Shown here: one piece after another, positions 37,432 through 46,800 of the stretch
Layout: the number at the start of each line of letters is the position of its first letter
Numbering within the stretch: position 1 is the stretch's first letter
Source of the DNA: an uncultured Sulfitobacter sp.
GTDB lineage: Bacteria; Pseudomonadota; Alphaproteobacteria; Rhodobacterales; Rhodobacteraceae
Reading direction: 5' to 3'
Assembly (NCBI RefSeq): GCF_947499945.1
Contig: NZ_CANMQD010000001.1
Coordinates: 1,860,001-1,924,000, forward strand
DNA length: 64,000 nt
The notes under the pieces: model-generated
The model's input: only the letters and a program-made list of their open reading frames with translations
Database searches by the model: none
Told to the model about the DNA's origin: nothing
Made by a program: the position numbers and the translations under genes

Positions 37432-37916
37432 GTGTTAAGCTCTACACCTCTCCTCTAACGGCGGAGGCATTTGCGCCTTTCGGTGATGTGCTGGAAATCA
37501 ACGGCGCACCTGATAAAATCATCAACGCGGGTCTATGTGGCCGCTACCATGACCGCGCTGCACTTGATTTCGGTAACGAAGGGCGTGCTGGGCTGAGCCT
37601 GTTTAGCGCAGAGCCTCGCAGTCTGCCCTATAGTTTTGACCTTTTGGAGCGGCACCCTGACGGAAGTCAGGCATTTATCCCCATGACGGAAAACCCGTTT
37701 CTGGTGATCGTCGCGAAAGATATGAGCGGCAAACCAGGCACACCGCAAGCGTTCCTCACAGCACCGCATCAGGGAGTGAATTTCCACCGTGGTACATGGC
37801 ACGGCGTTCTAACTCCGCTTGCCGCACCTGGCCTATTTGCAGTCGTGGACCGGATCGGAGCGACACATAATCTGGAAGAAGTCACATTTGATAGGCCATA
37901 TACGGTTGTCGCCTGA
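37428..37916 (+). CDS. allA: Ureidoglycolate lyase
   Basis: 162-residue cupin enzyme splitting ureidoglycolate into glyoxylate and urea. LTAEAFAPFGDVLE near the N-terminus, LERHPDGSQAFIPM, and FHRGTWHGVLTPL are AllA signatures. Third gene of the ureide operon, starting within the allE stop. No urease genes are in view. Confidence 0.93.
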   Translation: MSVKLYTSPLTAEAFAPFGDVLEINGAPDKIINAGLCGRYHDRAALDFGNEGRAGLSLFSAEPRSLPYSFDLLERHPDGSQAFIPMTENPFLVIVAKDMSGKPGTPQAFLTAPHQGVNFHRGTWHGVLTPLAAPGLFAVVDRIGATHNLEEVTFDRPYTVVA

Positions 37917-38039
37917 AGTCATCCTTCATTTGTCCAATTGAACTCAATTCCAAGGGGGCCACGAGCACCTCAAATTAACGGTGGATAACACCTGTGCACT
38001 GCTTTCAGAATCGCGGATCGTTGTGCTAGGTATTGGGGC

Positions 38040-39878
38040 ATGACCCAATCAAACCCCAACATAAGCGCATCGCAACCGATAATTCGGCAGCTTGACGAGA
38101 CTGCCATCAACCGTATCGCGGCGGGCGAAGTCGTAGAGCGTCCTGCCTCTGCTGTGAAAGAACTGGTCGAAAATGCCATCGATGCTGGGGCCACGCGGAT
38201 CACAGTCGAATACGCAGACGGCGGCAAGACCCTCATCCGTGTGACAGACGATGGGTGCGGCATTGCGGGTGCGGACTTACCCCTCGCCCTGTCGCGCCAT
38301 GCCACGTCCAAGATTGACGGCAGTGATCTGCTGAATATCCATTCCTTCGGCTTCCGTGGGGAGGCGTTGCCCTCGCTCGGCGCTGTGGGCCGCCTGACAA
38401 TTACCAGCCGCGCTATTGGGTGTGACGGGGCCGAGATCAGCGTGACGGGGGGCAAACATGCCGCCGTGAAACCTGCGGGATTGAGTGCTGGCACAGTCGT
38501 AACCCTGCGTGATCTGTTTTACGCCACGCCTGCACGGTTGAAATTCCTGCGCACGGACCGCGCCGAGGCGCAGGCGATTGGCGATGTGATCAAGCGGCTC
38601 GCCATGGCGGAACCTTTTGTGCGCTTTGTCTTGCGCGATGTGTCCGGCGATGGTGCAGGCCGCGATGTCTTCCGCGCCGAAGCTGAGCAGGGCGATCTGT
38701 TCGAGGCGCTGCATGGCCGGTTGCGTCAGGTTTTGGGGCGGGAGTTTGCGGAGAACTCCCTTGCTATCGATGCGGAGCGAGACGGTTTTCACCTTACGGG
38801 ATTTGCAGCGTTGCCCACTTATTCTCGCGGCTCTGCCGTGGCGCAGTATTTGTTCGTGAATGGCCGTCCTGTGAAGGACAAGATGCTTATCGGTGCGCTG
38901 CGAGGCGCCTATTTTGATTTTCTGAGCCGTGATCGCCATCCTGCGGCAGCACTTTTTGTGGACTGCGACCCCAATCTGGTGGACGTAAACGTGCATCCCG
39001 CCAAATCCGAAGTCCGCTTTCGCGATCCAGCAATTGTGCGCGGCTTGATCGTATCGGGCTTGCGTCATGCACTGGCCAATGCGGGGCACCGAGCCTCCTC
39101 CACCGTGGCCGATGCCACCCTCGGTGCGATGCGCCCCGAGGGGCAGGGCGAGGCGCGGGTGTATCAGATGGATCGCCCCTCAACAGGCGCGCGCTTCACA
39201 GCCCATCAGGCCCAAGCGCCCCAGGGTTTTGCCGAGACGCAAGGCGTGTGGGGACGGGTTGAGACGCCACGTGAGGAAGTTCAAGAAGAGCGTACCAATT
39301 ACCCCCTCGGCACGGCACGCGGTCAGGTGCATGAAAATTACATTATAGCGCAAACTGCGACAGGCATGGTCATCGTGGATCAACACGCCGCACATGAGCG
39401 CCTGGTCTATGAGAAGCTCAAAAAACAGATGGCGGAGAATGGTGTTCCGTCCCAAGCGCTACTCATCCCCGAGATTATCGAGCTGTCCTCCTCTGAGCGT
39501 GCCGCGATATTGGAGGTGGCTGAAGAGTTGTCGAAATTCGGCCTCGGGATCGAGCCCTTCGGCGGGAATGCCATCGCCGTGCGCGAGACGCCCGCGATTT
39601 TGGGCGAAGTCAACGCGGAAGCGATGATCCGCGATATTTTGGATGAGTTGGAGGGCGAGGGTGAGAGCCTGCTCGTGCAAGCGCGGATTGAAGCAATCCT
39701 GAGTCGCGTTGCCTGTCATGGCTCCATCCGTTCAGGCCGATGGATGCGCGGTGAAGAGATGAATGCCCTGCTGCGCGAAATGGAGGCGACGCCTCATTCG
39801 GGTCAGTGTAACCATGGCCGCCCTACCTATGTCGAATTGAAGCTGAGCGATATTGAGCGGCTGTTCGGGCGCACATGA
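38040..39878 (+). CDS. mutL: DNA mismatch repair protein MutL
   Basis: 612-residue ATPase. The N-terminal GHKL domain shows [26 protein letters not shown] and [12 protein letters not shown]. The C-terminal domain holds [12 protein letters not shown] (447-458), which fits the endonuclease motif DQHA(X)2E(X)4E, and CNHGRPTY, so it should nick DNA, as expected for a species lacking MutH. mutS is not in the window. Its stop overlaps rmuC by 4 nt. Confidence 0.97.
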   Translation: MTQSNPNISASQPIIRQLDETAINRIAAGEVVERPASAVKELVENAIDAGATRITVEYADGGKTLIRVTDDGCGIAGADLPLALSRHATSKIDGSDLLNIHSFGFRGEALPSLGAVGRLTITSRAIGCDGAEISVTGGKHAAVKPAGLSAGTVVTLRDLFYATPARLKFLRTDRAEAQAIGDVIKRLAMAEPFVRFVLRDVSGDGAGRDVFRAEAEQGDLFEALHGRLRQVLGREFAENSLAIDAERDGFHLTGFAALPTYSRGSAVAQYLFVNGRPVKDKMLIGALRGAYFDFLSRDRHPAAALFVDCDPNLVDVNVHPAKSEVRFRDPAIVRGLIVSGLRHALANAGHRASSTVADATLGAMRPEGQGEARVYQMDRPSTGARFTAHQAQAPQGFAETQGVWGRVETPREEVQEERTNYPLGTARGQVHENYIIAQTATGMVIVDQHAAHERLVYEKLKKQMAENGVPSQALLIPEIIELSSSERAAILEVAEELSKFGLGIEPFGGNAIAVRETPAILGEVNAEAMIRDILDELEGEGESLLVQARIEAILSRVACHGSIRSGRWMRGEEMNALLREMEATPHSGQCNHGRPTYVELKLSDIERLFGRT

Positions 39879-41050
39879 TCCGGCTGGGTGGTGTACAGTT
39901 TGATCTCACCGATCCTGCTATTCTGGCGGTTGTCATCGGGTTGAGCGTCCTCACGCTCATACTCCTTTTACTCGTCGTGCTGCTTTTGCGTTCCGCACGT
40001 ATTCCTGCACCGCTGACGCATCAGCTTTATAGTCTGAGCAACGGACAGGAGCAGTTACGCGGTAATCTGCAAACCGTGTCCGACACACAGGCCCATGCGC
40101 AAACGCAACTGATCCAAAGCCTTGAGACCCGCCTCGCTACTGTGCAGCTTCAGATGCAGCAGCAGTTGGCGCAAATGCAAGAGCGTACTAACCAGACGCT
40201 GCACGGGTCTGCCCAACGCACAACAACGAGCCTGACGCAGTTGCAAGAGCGGCTGGCCTCTATCGACAAGGCGCAGGACAATATTACGAAGCTGTCAGGG
40301 GATGTTCTGTCGTTGCAAGATATCCTGAGCAACAAGCAGACACGCGGTGCGTTTGGCGAAATACAGCTGAACGACATCGTCTACAAGGCGCTGCCCTCTG
40401 ACAGCTACACCATGCAAAAGACCCTCTCGAACGGACGACGGGCGGATTGTCTGATCCACTTGCCCAATCCGCCCGGACCGATTGTGATTGATGCGAAATT
40501 CCCGTTGGAGGCTTATGAGGCGCTGCACCGTGCCAAGACGGATTGGGAGCTTAAATCAGCCGTGGCAAACATGCGGACAAGCGTGCGTAAGCACATTCGC
40601 GACATTTCCGAGAAGTATATTTTGGATGGCGAGACAGCAGACGGTGCGCTGATGTTTCTACCTTCTGAGGCTGTTTATGCCGAGCTGCACGCGAATTTTC
40701 CCGAGCTGGTGCGGGAGGGGTTTGACGCGCGGGTCTGGATTGTTTCGCCGACGACCTGCATGGCGACGCTGAATACTATGCGGGCAATTTTGAAAGATGC
40801 GCGGATGCGCGAGCAGGCGGGCGAGATCCGCAAGACTTTGCGCTTGCTCCACCGTGATGTGGAGCTTGTGGTTAGCCGCGTGGCAAAGCTTGATACCCAT
40901 TTCCGCCAAGCAAGGGAGGACCTCGAGGGTATCGGCACTGCAGCAGAGCGGGCGGGGAAACGCGCTGCGCGGTTGGATAACTTTGACTTTGAAGAAGTTG
41001 AAGGCGACGATACGCCACTGCCATTGGTGAAAGGACCGCCTGTTGTGTGA
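39875..41050 (+). CDS. rmuC: DNA recombination protein RmuC
   Basis: 391-residue protein: an N-terminal membrane helix (about 12-36, [20 protein letters not shown]), a coiled coil (about 45-140, rich in Gln and Leu), and the RmuC nuclease-like domain ([58 protein letters not shown]). It is thought to limit inverted-repeat rearrangements. ATGA coupling with mutL suggests one genome-maintenance operon. Confidence 0.95.
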   Translation: MIRLGGVQFDLTDPAILAVVIGLSVLTLILLLLVVLLLRSARIPAPLTHQLYSLSNGQEQLRGNLQTVSDTQAHAQTQLIQSLETRLATVQLQMQQQLAQMQERTNQTLHGSAQRTTTSLTQLQERLASIDKAQDNITKLSGDVLSLQDILSNKQTRGAFGEIQLNDIVYKALPSDSYTMQKTLSNGRRADCLIHLPNPPGPIVIDAKFPLEAYEALHRAKTDWELKSAVANMRTSVRKHIRDISEKYILDGETADGALMFLPSEAVYAELHANFPELVREGFDARVWIVSPTTCMATLNTMRAILKDARMREQAGEIRKTLRLLHRDVELVVSRVAKLDTHFRQAREDLEGIGTAAERAGKRAARLDNFDFEEVEGDDTPLPLVKGPPVV

Positions 41051-41516
41051 CCGATCAAGCCCCTGATATCAGCGCCCTGTCGCTGGACGCGATCCGTGCA
41101 AATTCGGCTGTTCTGGCGGGGGAAGTGATACGCAACCTTGTCTGACACGTGATACGGGCCTCATGGCAGACGTGTTGGGCAGGGGTGCGGCGGTGCTCAA
41201 GCTAGAGTGTTTTCAGCATACAGGCACATTCAAAGCACGCGGTGCGTTGTCGGTGGCGCGCAGCCTTCATACAGAGCAGCTTGCGCGAGGGGTTACAGCG
41301 GCCAGTGCGGCAAACCATGCGATTGCAGCGGCTTGGGCAGCGCGGCAGGTTGGCGCCTCGGCAAAAGTGGTGATCCGGGCCAACGCCAACCCCTTCCGCA
41401 TTGCCATGGCAAAGGCGCAGGGCGCCGAAGTCATCATGAAAGCACCGGGGGCGCAGACATACCTCAGGCTCATGGTGCGGGGCATGCCTGCTTTTGAAGC
41501 GCTCGTTAAATCCTAG
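41047..41516 (+). pseudogene. Broken serine/threonine dehydratase
   Basis: A GTG overlapping the rmuC stop opens ISALSLDAIRANSAVLAGEV, the N-terminus of a PLP-dependent threonine dehydratase, but the frame hits TGA at codon 33. Shifting frame near 41140 restores TRDTGLMADVLGRGAAVLKL, then FQHTGTFKARGAL with the PLP lysine, and ASAANHAIAAAWAARQ. After AKAQGAEVIM the match fades and a stop comes at 41516, so about 200 C-terminal residues are missing. One frameshift plus a large 3' deletion make it non-functional. Its last 11 nt overlap the end of chrR. Confidence 0.85.
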
Positions 41517-42150
41517 CGAACTTTTGCCAGATGCGCGGCAGCCAGCCATCAAAGCGCAAGGGCGCGTCAGTCACGGCAAGGCAGATGCAGTCTTCGTGAA
41601 TGTCGGCCACAGGGATGTGTTGCACGTCCTTGTCAGCAACTTCGATATCCCCACGCGCGAAATAGCCGTCATCGTCCTGAAACGCGCCTTTGAGAACAAG
41701 CGTCAGCTCTTTTCCGTTGTGGCCATGGTCTGGCATCGCAGTCCCCGCAGGGATGCACAGCAAACGAGCAGTGGCCCCTCTGGATGTTGGCAGGATCGCC
41801 TGCTTGACCCCCATGCCGACAGGGCGCCATTTGATACTATCGAGATCACCGCCGACATAGTTGAGAAGAGGCGCAGGCAGATCGCCTGTAGCTGTGGCAA
41901 CAGGTGCAGCGTCAAAACCGTCATCAAGCGTTGCCAAGGTTTGGGCAAGACTGTCTGCGGACATTTCACTGCCCGCATCGTCCAGCAACGCGCCACCAAC
42001 AGCGTCATAGGCGAGTGCCTGTGCGCGACAGGTGTCACAGAGCGACAGATGCGTTGCGACGATCAGGTTGAACGCTTCGGGCAGGGTGCCAGAGGCATAG
42101 CCCATCAGCGTGGCGTCATCGAGATGATGTTTGATGTGTGTTTGTGTCAT
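41506..42150 (-). CDS. chrR: ChrR-type zinc anti-sigma factor
   Basis: 214-residue anti-sigma of the ChrR/ZAS family. The N-terminal domain holds HHLDDATLMGYASGTL and the zinc motif HLSLCDTC (His 34, Cys 38, Cys 41), which holds the sigma factor. Residues about 110-214 form a cupin (MPDHGHNGKELTLVLKGAF), which in Rhodobacter sphaeroides is needed for release of the sigma factor under singlet oxygen. Its ATG follows the sigma stop by 5 nt, consistent with equal production. The 3' end meets the broken dehydratase. Confidence 0.93.
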   Translation of the reverse strand: MTQTHIKHHLDDATLMGYASGTLPEAFNLIVATHLSLCDTCRAQALAYDAVGGALLDDAGSEMSADSLAQTLATLDDGFDAAPVATATGDLPAPLLNYVGGDLDSIKWRPVGMGVKQAILPTSRGATARLLCIPAGTAMPDHGHNGKELTLVLKGAFQDDDGYFARGDIEVADKDVQHIPVADIHEDCICLAVTDAPLRFDGWLPRIWQKFARI

Positions 42151-42155
42151 GTTGG

Positions 42156-42704
42156 CTACTTCATGGCGTGGCGCAGGCGGTCCAGCGCGAGGCGAATACG
42201 GGATTTGATCGTGCCAAGAGGCAGACCGGTGATTTGAGAAATTTCCGCTTGTGTCAGCTCGCCGAAATAGGCTTGTTCGATGAGCTTGCGCTGGTTCTCG
42301 GGGAGGGCGGCGATTGCTTCGACCAATCGCGCACTTTCTTGCTGCATTTCTAGTACGGCCGATTGTTCCGGCTCTGGCTCTGGTCCCCACGTTAGCTCTT
42401 CGGGTTCGGGTCGGCGATCGCGGCGCAACATATCAATGCGGCGGTTGCGGGCGATGGTAAATATCCAGGTGGAGACGGAGGCGCGGGTAGGATCAAATTG
42501 GTCCGCCTTGCGCCAAAGTGTTGTCATAACATCTTGGGCGCATTCCTCGGCAGTGGTCGCATCGGTGCCCGATTTCATCAGAAACCCTTTAATTCGCGGG
42601 GCAAAATGGGCAAACAGCGCGGCAAATGCCGTACGATCACGGCCATCGCGGACGCGGATCATTTCGTCAACCCAAAGCGATGTTTTGTCTGTCTTGTCGT
42701 TCAC
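42156..42704 (-). CDS. rpoE: ECF sigma factor, RpoE of the ChrR-paired group
   Basis: 182-residue group IV sigma-70. Region 2 (FAALFAHFAPRIKGFLMKSG, EECAQDVMTTLWRKADQFD, VSTWIFTIARNRRIDMLRR) and region 4 (LPENQRKLIEQAYFGELTQA, LPLGTIKSRIRLALDRLRHA) are complete. The GTG at 42704 is chosen: the only upstream ATG (42809) would sit at or before the start of transcription from the promoter at 42814-42843, and R. sphaeroides RpoE has nearly this length. Paired with ChrR it should direct the singlet-oxygen response. Confidence 0.92.
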   Translation of the reverse strand: MNDKTDKTSLWVDEMIRVRDGRDRTAFAALFAHFAPRIKGFLMKSGTDATTAEECAQDVMTTLWRKADQFDPTRASVSTWIFTIARNRRIDMLRRDRRPEPEELTWGPEPEPEQSAVLEMQQESARLVEAIAALPENQRKLIEQAYFGELTQAEISQITGLPLGTIKSRIRLALDRLRHAMK

Positions 42705-42813
42705 GCACCGGCGCCCTGCAAACTTCACTGGCCCCGCCAAAACTGGATGCGCCTGCGGACTAATACCGTCAGGCGTTCTGCGCGATGAGGTCTGTGTATT
42801 TGCTAACATGTCT

Positions 42814-42843
42814 CTAATACGTGGCAAAGCGGTTCTTGGATCA
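42814..42843 (-). promoter_or_regulatory. Candidate RpoE autoregulated promoter
   Basis: On the minus strand TGATCC (42843-42838) is followed after 18 nt by TATTAG (42819-42814). TGATCC is the -35 element recalled for the RpoE/ChrR regulon of Rhodobacter, with an 18-nt spacer and an AT-rich -10. The position upstream of rpoE fits autoregulation. The motif is seen; activity is inferred. Confidence 0.65.
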
Positions 42844-42930
42844 AAAAAGAAATTCCAACTCATTTACATCCGCCGCGCTATCTGGCCCGTATAGCCACTG
42901 ATTAAAACGTAAGACAGGTAACAGCACCAC

Positions 42931-44238
42931 ATGCCATTAGAAGCGACATTGAATTCGTCTAACCCTTCCCGCCGCATTGCAGTGATCGGGGCAGGTATCA
43001 CTGGTATGGGGGCCGCACATAAGCTCGCGCTCGACAATCACGTGACCTTGTTTGAAAGTGCATCCCGCCTTGGCGGTCATGCACGCACAAAAATGGCGGG
43101 CAAAAACGGCGACCAGCCTGTCGATACTGGATTTATCGTTTTCAACTACGCCAACTATCCGCACCTTGCCGCGCTGTTCGCTGAGTTGGATGTGCCCGTG
43201 AAGAAATCCAACATGAGCTTTGGCGCGTCCTTTGATGGCGGGCGTTTGGAATATGCGCTGACCAGTCTAGGCGCGATTTTCGCGCAGCGGCGCAATGTGG
43301 CGAACCCGAAGTTCCTTGGCATGTTGCGCGATGTGGTGAAATTCAACAAGCACGCGCTGACGCTCGCACAGGACAAATCGCTCAACCTACGTGATTTTTT
43401 GGCAAAGCTAGGAACAGGTGATTACTTTCGCGACCATTATCTGTTGCCGTTTTCTGGTGCGATCTGGTCGACACCTACTGACAAGATCATGGACTTTCCC
43501 GCTCACGCGCTCATCCAGTTTTTCCAGAACCATGCGCTGTTGGGATATTCTGGCCAGCACCAGTGGTACACGGTCGAGGGTGGCTCGATCTCCTATGTGA
43601 ACCGCATTGAGGCGTCTATGCGACAGCGCGGTGTCGATATCCGTCTGAATGCTGCAATCGAAGGTGTGCGGCGCGATGCGCAGGGCGTTGAGGTAAAGAC
43701 ACGCGGCGGCGAATGGGAGCGGTTTGACGAGGTGGTGATGGCCACCCATTCCGACGACTCCCTCGCCATGCTCACTGATGCTAGTCCTGAGGAGCAGGCA
43801 GCTTTGGGCGCGATCAAATACCAACCTAACGATGTGGTGTTGCATGCTGATACAAGCGTCATGCCGCAGCGAAAACTTGCGTGGGCTTCATGGGTCTATA
43901 CCGAAGATGCGAAGGTAAAGTCAGACCGCATTGATCTGACCTATTGGATGAACTCGCTTCAATCCATTCCAGATGATGATCCGCATTTTGTGACGTTGAA
44001 CACCAAACGCACGATCCGCGAAGAGCTGATTTATGACCGCGTCACACTGCGCCATCCGGTGTATGATCTGGCCGCATGGAATGCGCAGGGAAAAGTGCAC
44101 GCGATGAATGGCACGCGGAACACTTGGTTCTGTGGTGCATGGCTGCGCAACGGTTTTCACGAAGATGGACTGGCCACTGCGATGGAGGTGGTTGATGCGA
44201 TGCAAGTATCCCGCATGCAGGCAATGGCCGCAGAGTGA
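42931..44238 (+). CDS. FAD/NAD(P)-binding amine-oxidase-like protein
   Basis: 435-residue flavoprotein. IAVIGAGITGMGAAHKLAL is the dinucleotide fold and ESASRLGGHARTK the following FAD segment; VDTGFIVFNYANYPHLAALF and the C-terminal FCGAWLRNGFHEDGLATAME complete the family, annotated as an NAD/FAD protein linked to cyclopropane/cyclopropene fatty acids. It opens a run of five overlapping genes divergent from rpoE-chrR, and the run corresponds in content to a Rhodobacter sphaeroides RpoE target cluster, so a role in lipid chemistry under singlet oxygen is likely but not proven. Confidence 0.87.
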   Translation: MPLEATLNSSNPSRRIAVIGAGITGMGAAHKLALDNHVTLFESASRLGGHARTKMAGKNGDQPVDTGFIVFNYANYPHLAALFAELDVPVKKSNMSFGASFDGGRLEYALTSLGAIFAQRRNVANPKFLGMLRDVVKFNKHALTLAQDKSLNLRDFLAKLGTGDYFRDHYLLPFSGAIWSTPTDKIMDFPAHALIQFFQNHALLGYSGQHQWYTVEGGSISYVNRIEASMRQRGVDIRLNAAIEGVRRDAQGVEVKTRGGEWERFDEVVMATHSDDSLAMLTDASPEEQAALGAIKYQPNDVVLHADTSVMPQRKLAWASWVYTEDAKVKSDRIDLTYWMNSLQSIPDDDPHFVTLNTKRTIREELIYDRVTLRHPVYDLAAWNAQGKVHAMNGTRNTWFCGAWLRNGFHEDGLATAMEVVDAMQVSRMQAMAAE

Positions 44239-44993
44239 GCGAGCAGGTCGATCATATCGTTGGCCAAACCTATCATGGGCGTAAGGGCAATATCGAGAAC
44301 GCGTTTCGCTACTCTGTCGACTACGTGTTGATCGATGCCGAAGCAGAGGTCGAAACGCCAAGCCTGTTCGCACGCAACGGACGCGGCGTTACTTCGCTGC
44401 ATGATACTGATCATGGCGGACCGCCCAAGCAGGGGCGTGGAGCTGCTTGGGTCCGTGATGTGCTGGCACAATATCAAATCCAAGGGGTGGAAAAGGTTGA
44501 ACTGCTCGCCCAGCCGCGTGTGTTCGGGCATGTCTTTAATCCGGTTAGTTTCTGGCTCTGCCGCCGCGAGGATGGCGCCATGATTGCTGTGATCTCGGAG
44601 GTGACTAACACCTATGGGGACCGCCACAGCTATTTGTGCCACCACCCTGATCTGGCAGAGATCACGCGCAGTGATCAGTTGCACGCAGCCAAGCTCATGC
44701 ATGTCTCGCCGTTTCAGCCTGTTGAGGGTGACTATACGTTTCGCTTTGATATCACCGACGACCGCATTGGCGTCTGGATCGACTACGGGCGCGCGGCGGG
44801 TGGGCTGATTGCGACCCTGACGGGCAAGCGGGAGCCGCTGAGCAATGCAGGCATTCTGCGGAGCTTGTTTCGTCGCCCTATGGGCGCGCGCCGCGTGCTG
44901 GCGCTCATTCACTGGCAAGCGCTCAAGCTTTGGATCAAAGGGGCGCTGTTTCGCAGCCGCCCGACACCGCCACGCGATGAAGTCTCCAAATGA
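44235..44993 (+). CDS. DUF1365 protein
   Basis: 252-residue protein of DUF1365, which in many bacteria accompanies the flavoprotein above and a cyclopropane-fatty-acyl synthase. VRDVLAQYQIQGVEKVELLA, VFNPVSFWLCRREDG, VISEVTNTYGDRHSYLC and VSPFQPVEGDYTFRFDI are the conserved blocks. Starts with GTG inside the previous stop. The usual methyltransferase (cfa-like) that follows DUF1365 is absent here. Confidence 0.9.
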   Translation: MSEQVDHIVGQTYHGRKGNIENAFRYSVDYVLIDAEAEVETPSLFARNGRGVTSLHDTDHGGPPKQGRGAAWVRDVLAQYQIQGVEKVELLAQPRVFGHVFNPVSFWLCRREDGAMIAVISEVTNTYGDRHSYLCHHPDLAEITRSDQLHAAKLMHVSPFQPVEGDYTFRFDITDDRIGVWIDYGRAAGGLIATLTGKREPLSNAGILRSLFRRPMGARRVLALIHWQALKLWIKGALFRSRPTPPRDEVSK

Positions 44994-46234
44994 CGGCTGC
45001 GCAAGCCACCAGACGTCTGCCCGCTTACGCGTTGTTTGCGGCGTTGCTGGCTTGTGCGGGTCTGCCAATCTATATCCACGCGCCGAAGTTCTATGTCGAC
45101 GAGTATGGTGTATCGCTGACTGCGCTGGGCGCTGTTTTGTTCGGGTTGCGGTTGCTTGACGTGGTGCAGGACCCCCTGCTTGGGCGGTTATCGGAGAAGC
45201 TGCGCAACCAGCGCGGTTTAGCGGTTGGTATCGGGTGCGCAGTCATTGCGTCTGCAATGATCGGGCTTTTTGCCGTGGCACCGATGACAACCCCTGTGCT
45301 GTGGTTCGGGATCATGCTGACGTTGGTATTTTCGGCCTTCAGCTTCCTCACGATCTGCTTTTACGCCCAAGGGGTCGCCAAGGCGGACAAGATGGCGGGG
45401 CAGGGGCATTTGCGGTTGGCACGCTGGCGCGAAACAGGCGGCCTGTTGGGTGTATGTGTTGCGTCCGTGGCTCCTGTTGGGCTGGGTATCGTGATGAACG
45501 CACCGTTTGCTGGATTTGCGGTGGGATTTGCCGTGCTTTCAGTGGCAGCTGCTCTGGCGATGCGCGGGGAATGGGTGTCGGTTGATGTGCCCGAAAGTAC
45601 AGGATTTGGCACCGTGCTGCGCGACCCACTGGCGCGGCGCTTGTTGTTTATCGCCCTGCTCAACGCGGCTCCTGTGGCGGTAAGCTCAACTTTGTTCTTG
45701 TTTTATGTAGAATCTGCGCTGGGTGCTCCCGGATACGAGGGGCCGCTTTTGCTGCTGTTCTTCCTCTCGGCGGCAGGGGCGGCCCCTGTCTGGGGTGCTT
45801 TGGCAGAACGCTATGGTGCGCAACAGGTTTTGCTGAGCGCGATGTTACTTGCGATTTTTGCTTTCGGCGGCGCGCTTTTCCTAGGTGTGGGCGATGTTTG
45901 GCTCTTTGCGCTTGTCTGCGTGGCCTCCGGTGCGGCCATGGGAGCCGACCTCACATTGTTGCCTGCACTTTTTGCTACGCGTATGGCCCAAATCTCTCCC
46001 TCGGCGGCTGAAGGTTTCGGATTATGGTCATTTGTGTCCAAATTCACCTTGGCCTTGGCCGCAGTCATTCTACTTCCAGCCTTGGAAACGGCGGGGTATG
46101 TGAGTGGTGCAGCAGCATCTCCTCCTGAGAAAGCTGTGGATTTGTTACGTTTGCTTTACGCTGGCGTGCCATGCGTATTGAAACTCGCTGCGATCTTTTT
46201 GTTGTGGCGGACAAAGTTAGAAAGGCCTGCGTGA
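44990..46234 (+). CDS. MFS transporter of the sugar/cation symporter type
   Basis: 414-residue inner-membrane protein with about 12 hydrophobic helices, in the GPH/MelB-like group (LGAVLFGLRLLDVVQDPLLG and LSEKLRNQRG are typical for loop 2-3). The substrate is unknown; in the related Rhodobacter cluster the gene is also called a sugar/cation symporter. It starts inside the DUF1365 stop (ATGA) and overlaps the DUF3833 start. Confidence 0.9.
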   Translation: MTAAQATRRLPAYALFAALLACAGLPIYIHAPKFYVDEYGVSLTALGAVLFGLRLLDVVQDPLLGRLSEKLRNQRGLAVGIGCAVIASAMIGLFAVAPMTTPVLWFGIMLTLVFSAFSFLTICFYAQGVAKADKMAGQGHLRLARWRETGGLLGVCVASVAPVGLGIVMNAPFAGFAVGFAVLSVAAALAMRGEWVSVDVPESTGFGTVLRDPLARRLLFIALLNAAPVAVSSTLFLFYVESALGAPGYEGPLLLLFFLSAAGAAPVWGALAERYGAQQVLLSAMLLAIFAFGGALFLGVGDVWLFALVCVASGAAMGADLTLLPALFATRMAQISPSAAEGFGLWSFVSKFTLALAAVILLPALETAGYVSGAAASPPEKAVDLLRLLYAGVPCVLKLAAIFLLWRTKLERPA

Positions 46235-46800
46235 TGAGCGATCCTGCATTTTACTTTTTACTCGGCGTGGTGCTTGTGCTTTTTGTCCTTGGTCTGCGCC
46301 GCAGGTTTGCGGACTTTATGGGGCAATCAGCAGATGATTATGCGGACGAGTATCCGCAGTTTGACATGCGAGAGCACCTCAACGGCGAGATGTCTTGTGA
46401 CGGTGTGATTTTTGGTCCGCTTGGGCGTGTGACCAGTACATTTAACGCTGATTTTCACATCACATGGGACGGCAACACCTGCACGATAAAGGAAGAGTTC
46501 CGGTACCATGATGGCTCCACTCAGGACCGCGAGTGGCGGATAGAGCTGGATGGCGGTGGGAATTTTGAGGCATGGGCCGACGATGTGCCGGGCAAAGGGC
46601 GGGGTGAAGTGGCGGGACCGGCAGTTCTGTTCAATTACCCGATCAAGCTGCCTGCGGACGCGGGAGGATATACGCTTAAGGCATTTGATTGCATGTATTT
46701 GACGAAAAATGGAACAGTCGTGAACCGAAGCCAGTTTCGGAAGTTTGGTTTTAGGGTCGCCGAGTTGGTGGCAACGATACGCAAAAAGGAAACAACATGA
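46234..46800 (+). CDS. DUF3833 membrane-anchored protein
   Basis: 188-residue protein: one N-terminal membrane helix (YFLLGVVLVLFVLGL), then a beta-rich domain matching DUF3833 (FDMREHLNGEMSCDGVIFGP, YPIKLPADAGGYTLKAFDCM, LTKNGTVVNRSQFRKFGFRV). Relatives are periplasmic lipocalin-like proteins; many have a lipobox, this one lacks it. AAAGG precedes ATG 46234, which shares its A with the MFS stop. Confidence 0.87.
   Translation: MSDPAFYFLLGVVLVLFVLGLRRRFADFMGQSADDYADEYPQFDMREHLNGEMSCDGVIFGPLGRVTSTFNADFHITWDGNTCTIKEEFRYHDGSTQDREWRIELDGGGNFEAWADDVPGKGRGEVAGPAVLFNYPIKLPADAGGYTLKAFDCMYLTKNGTVVNRSQFRKFGFRVAELVATIRKKETT

Noticed and set aside
42864-42930. RpoE promoter for the flavoprotein gene (TAAGA at about 42909)
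   Set aside because: No TGATCC-like element at the required distance on the plus strand.
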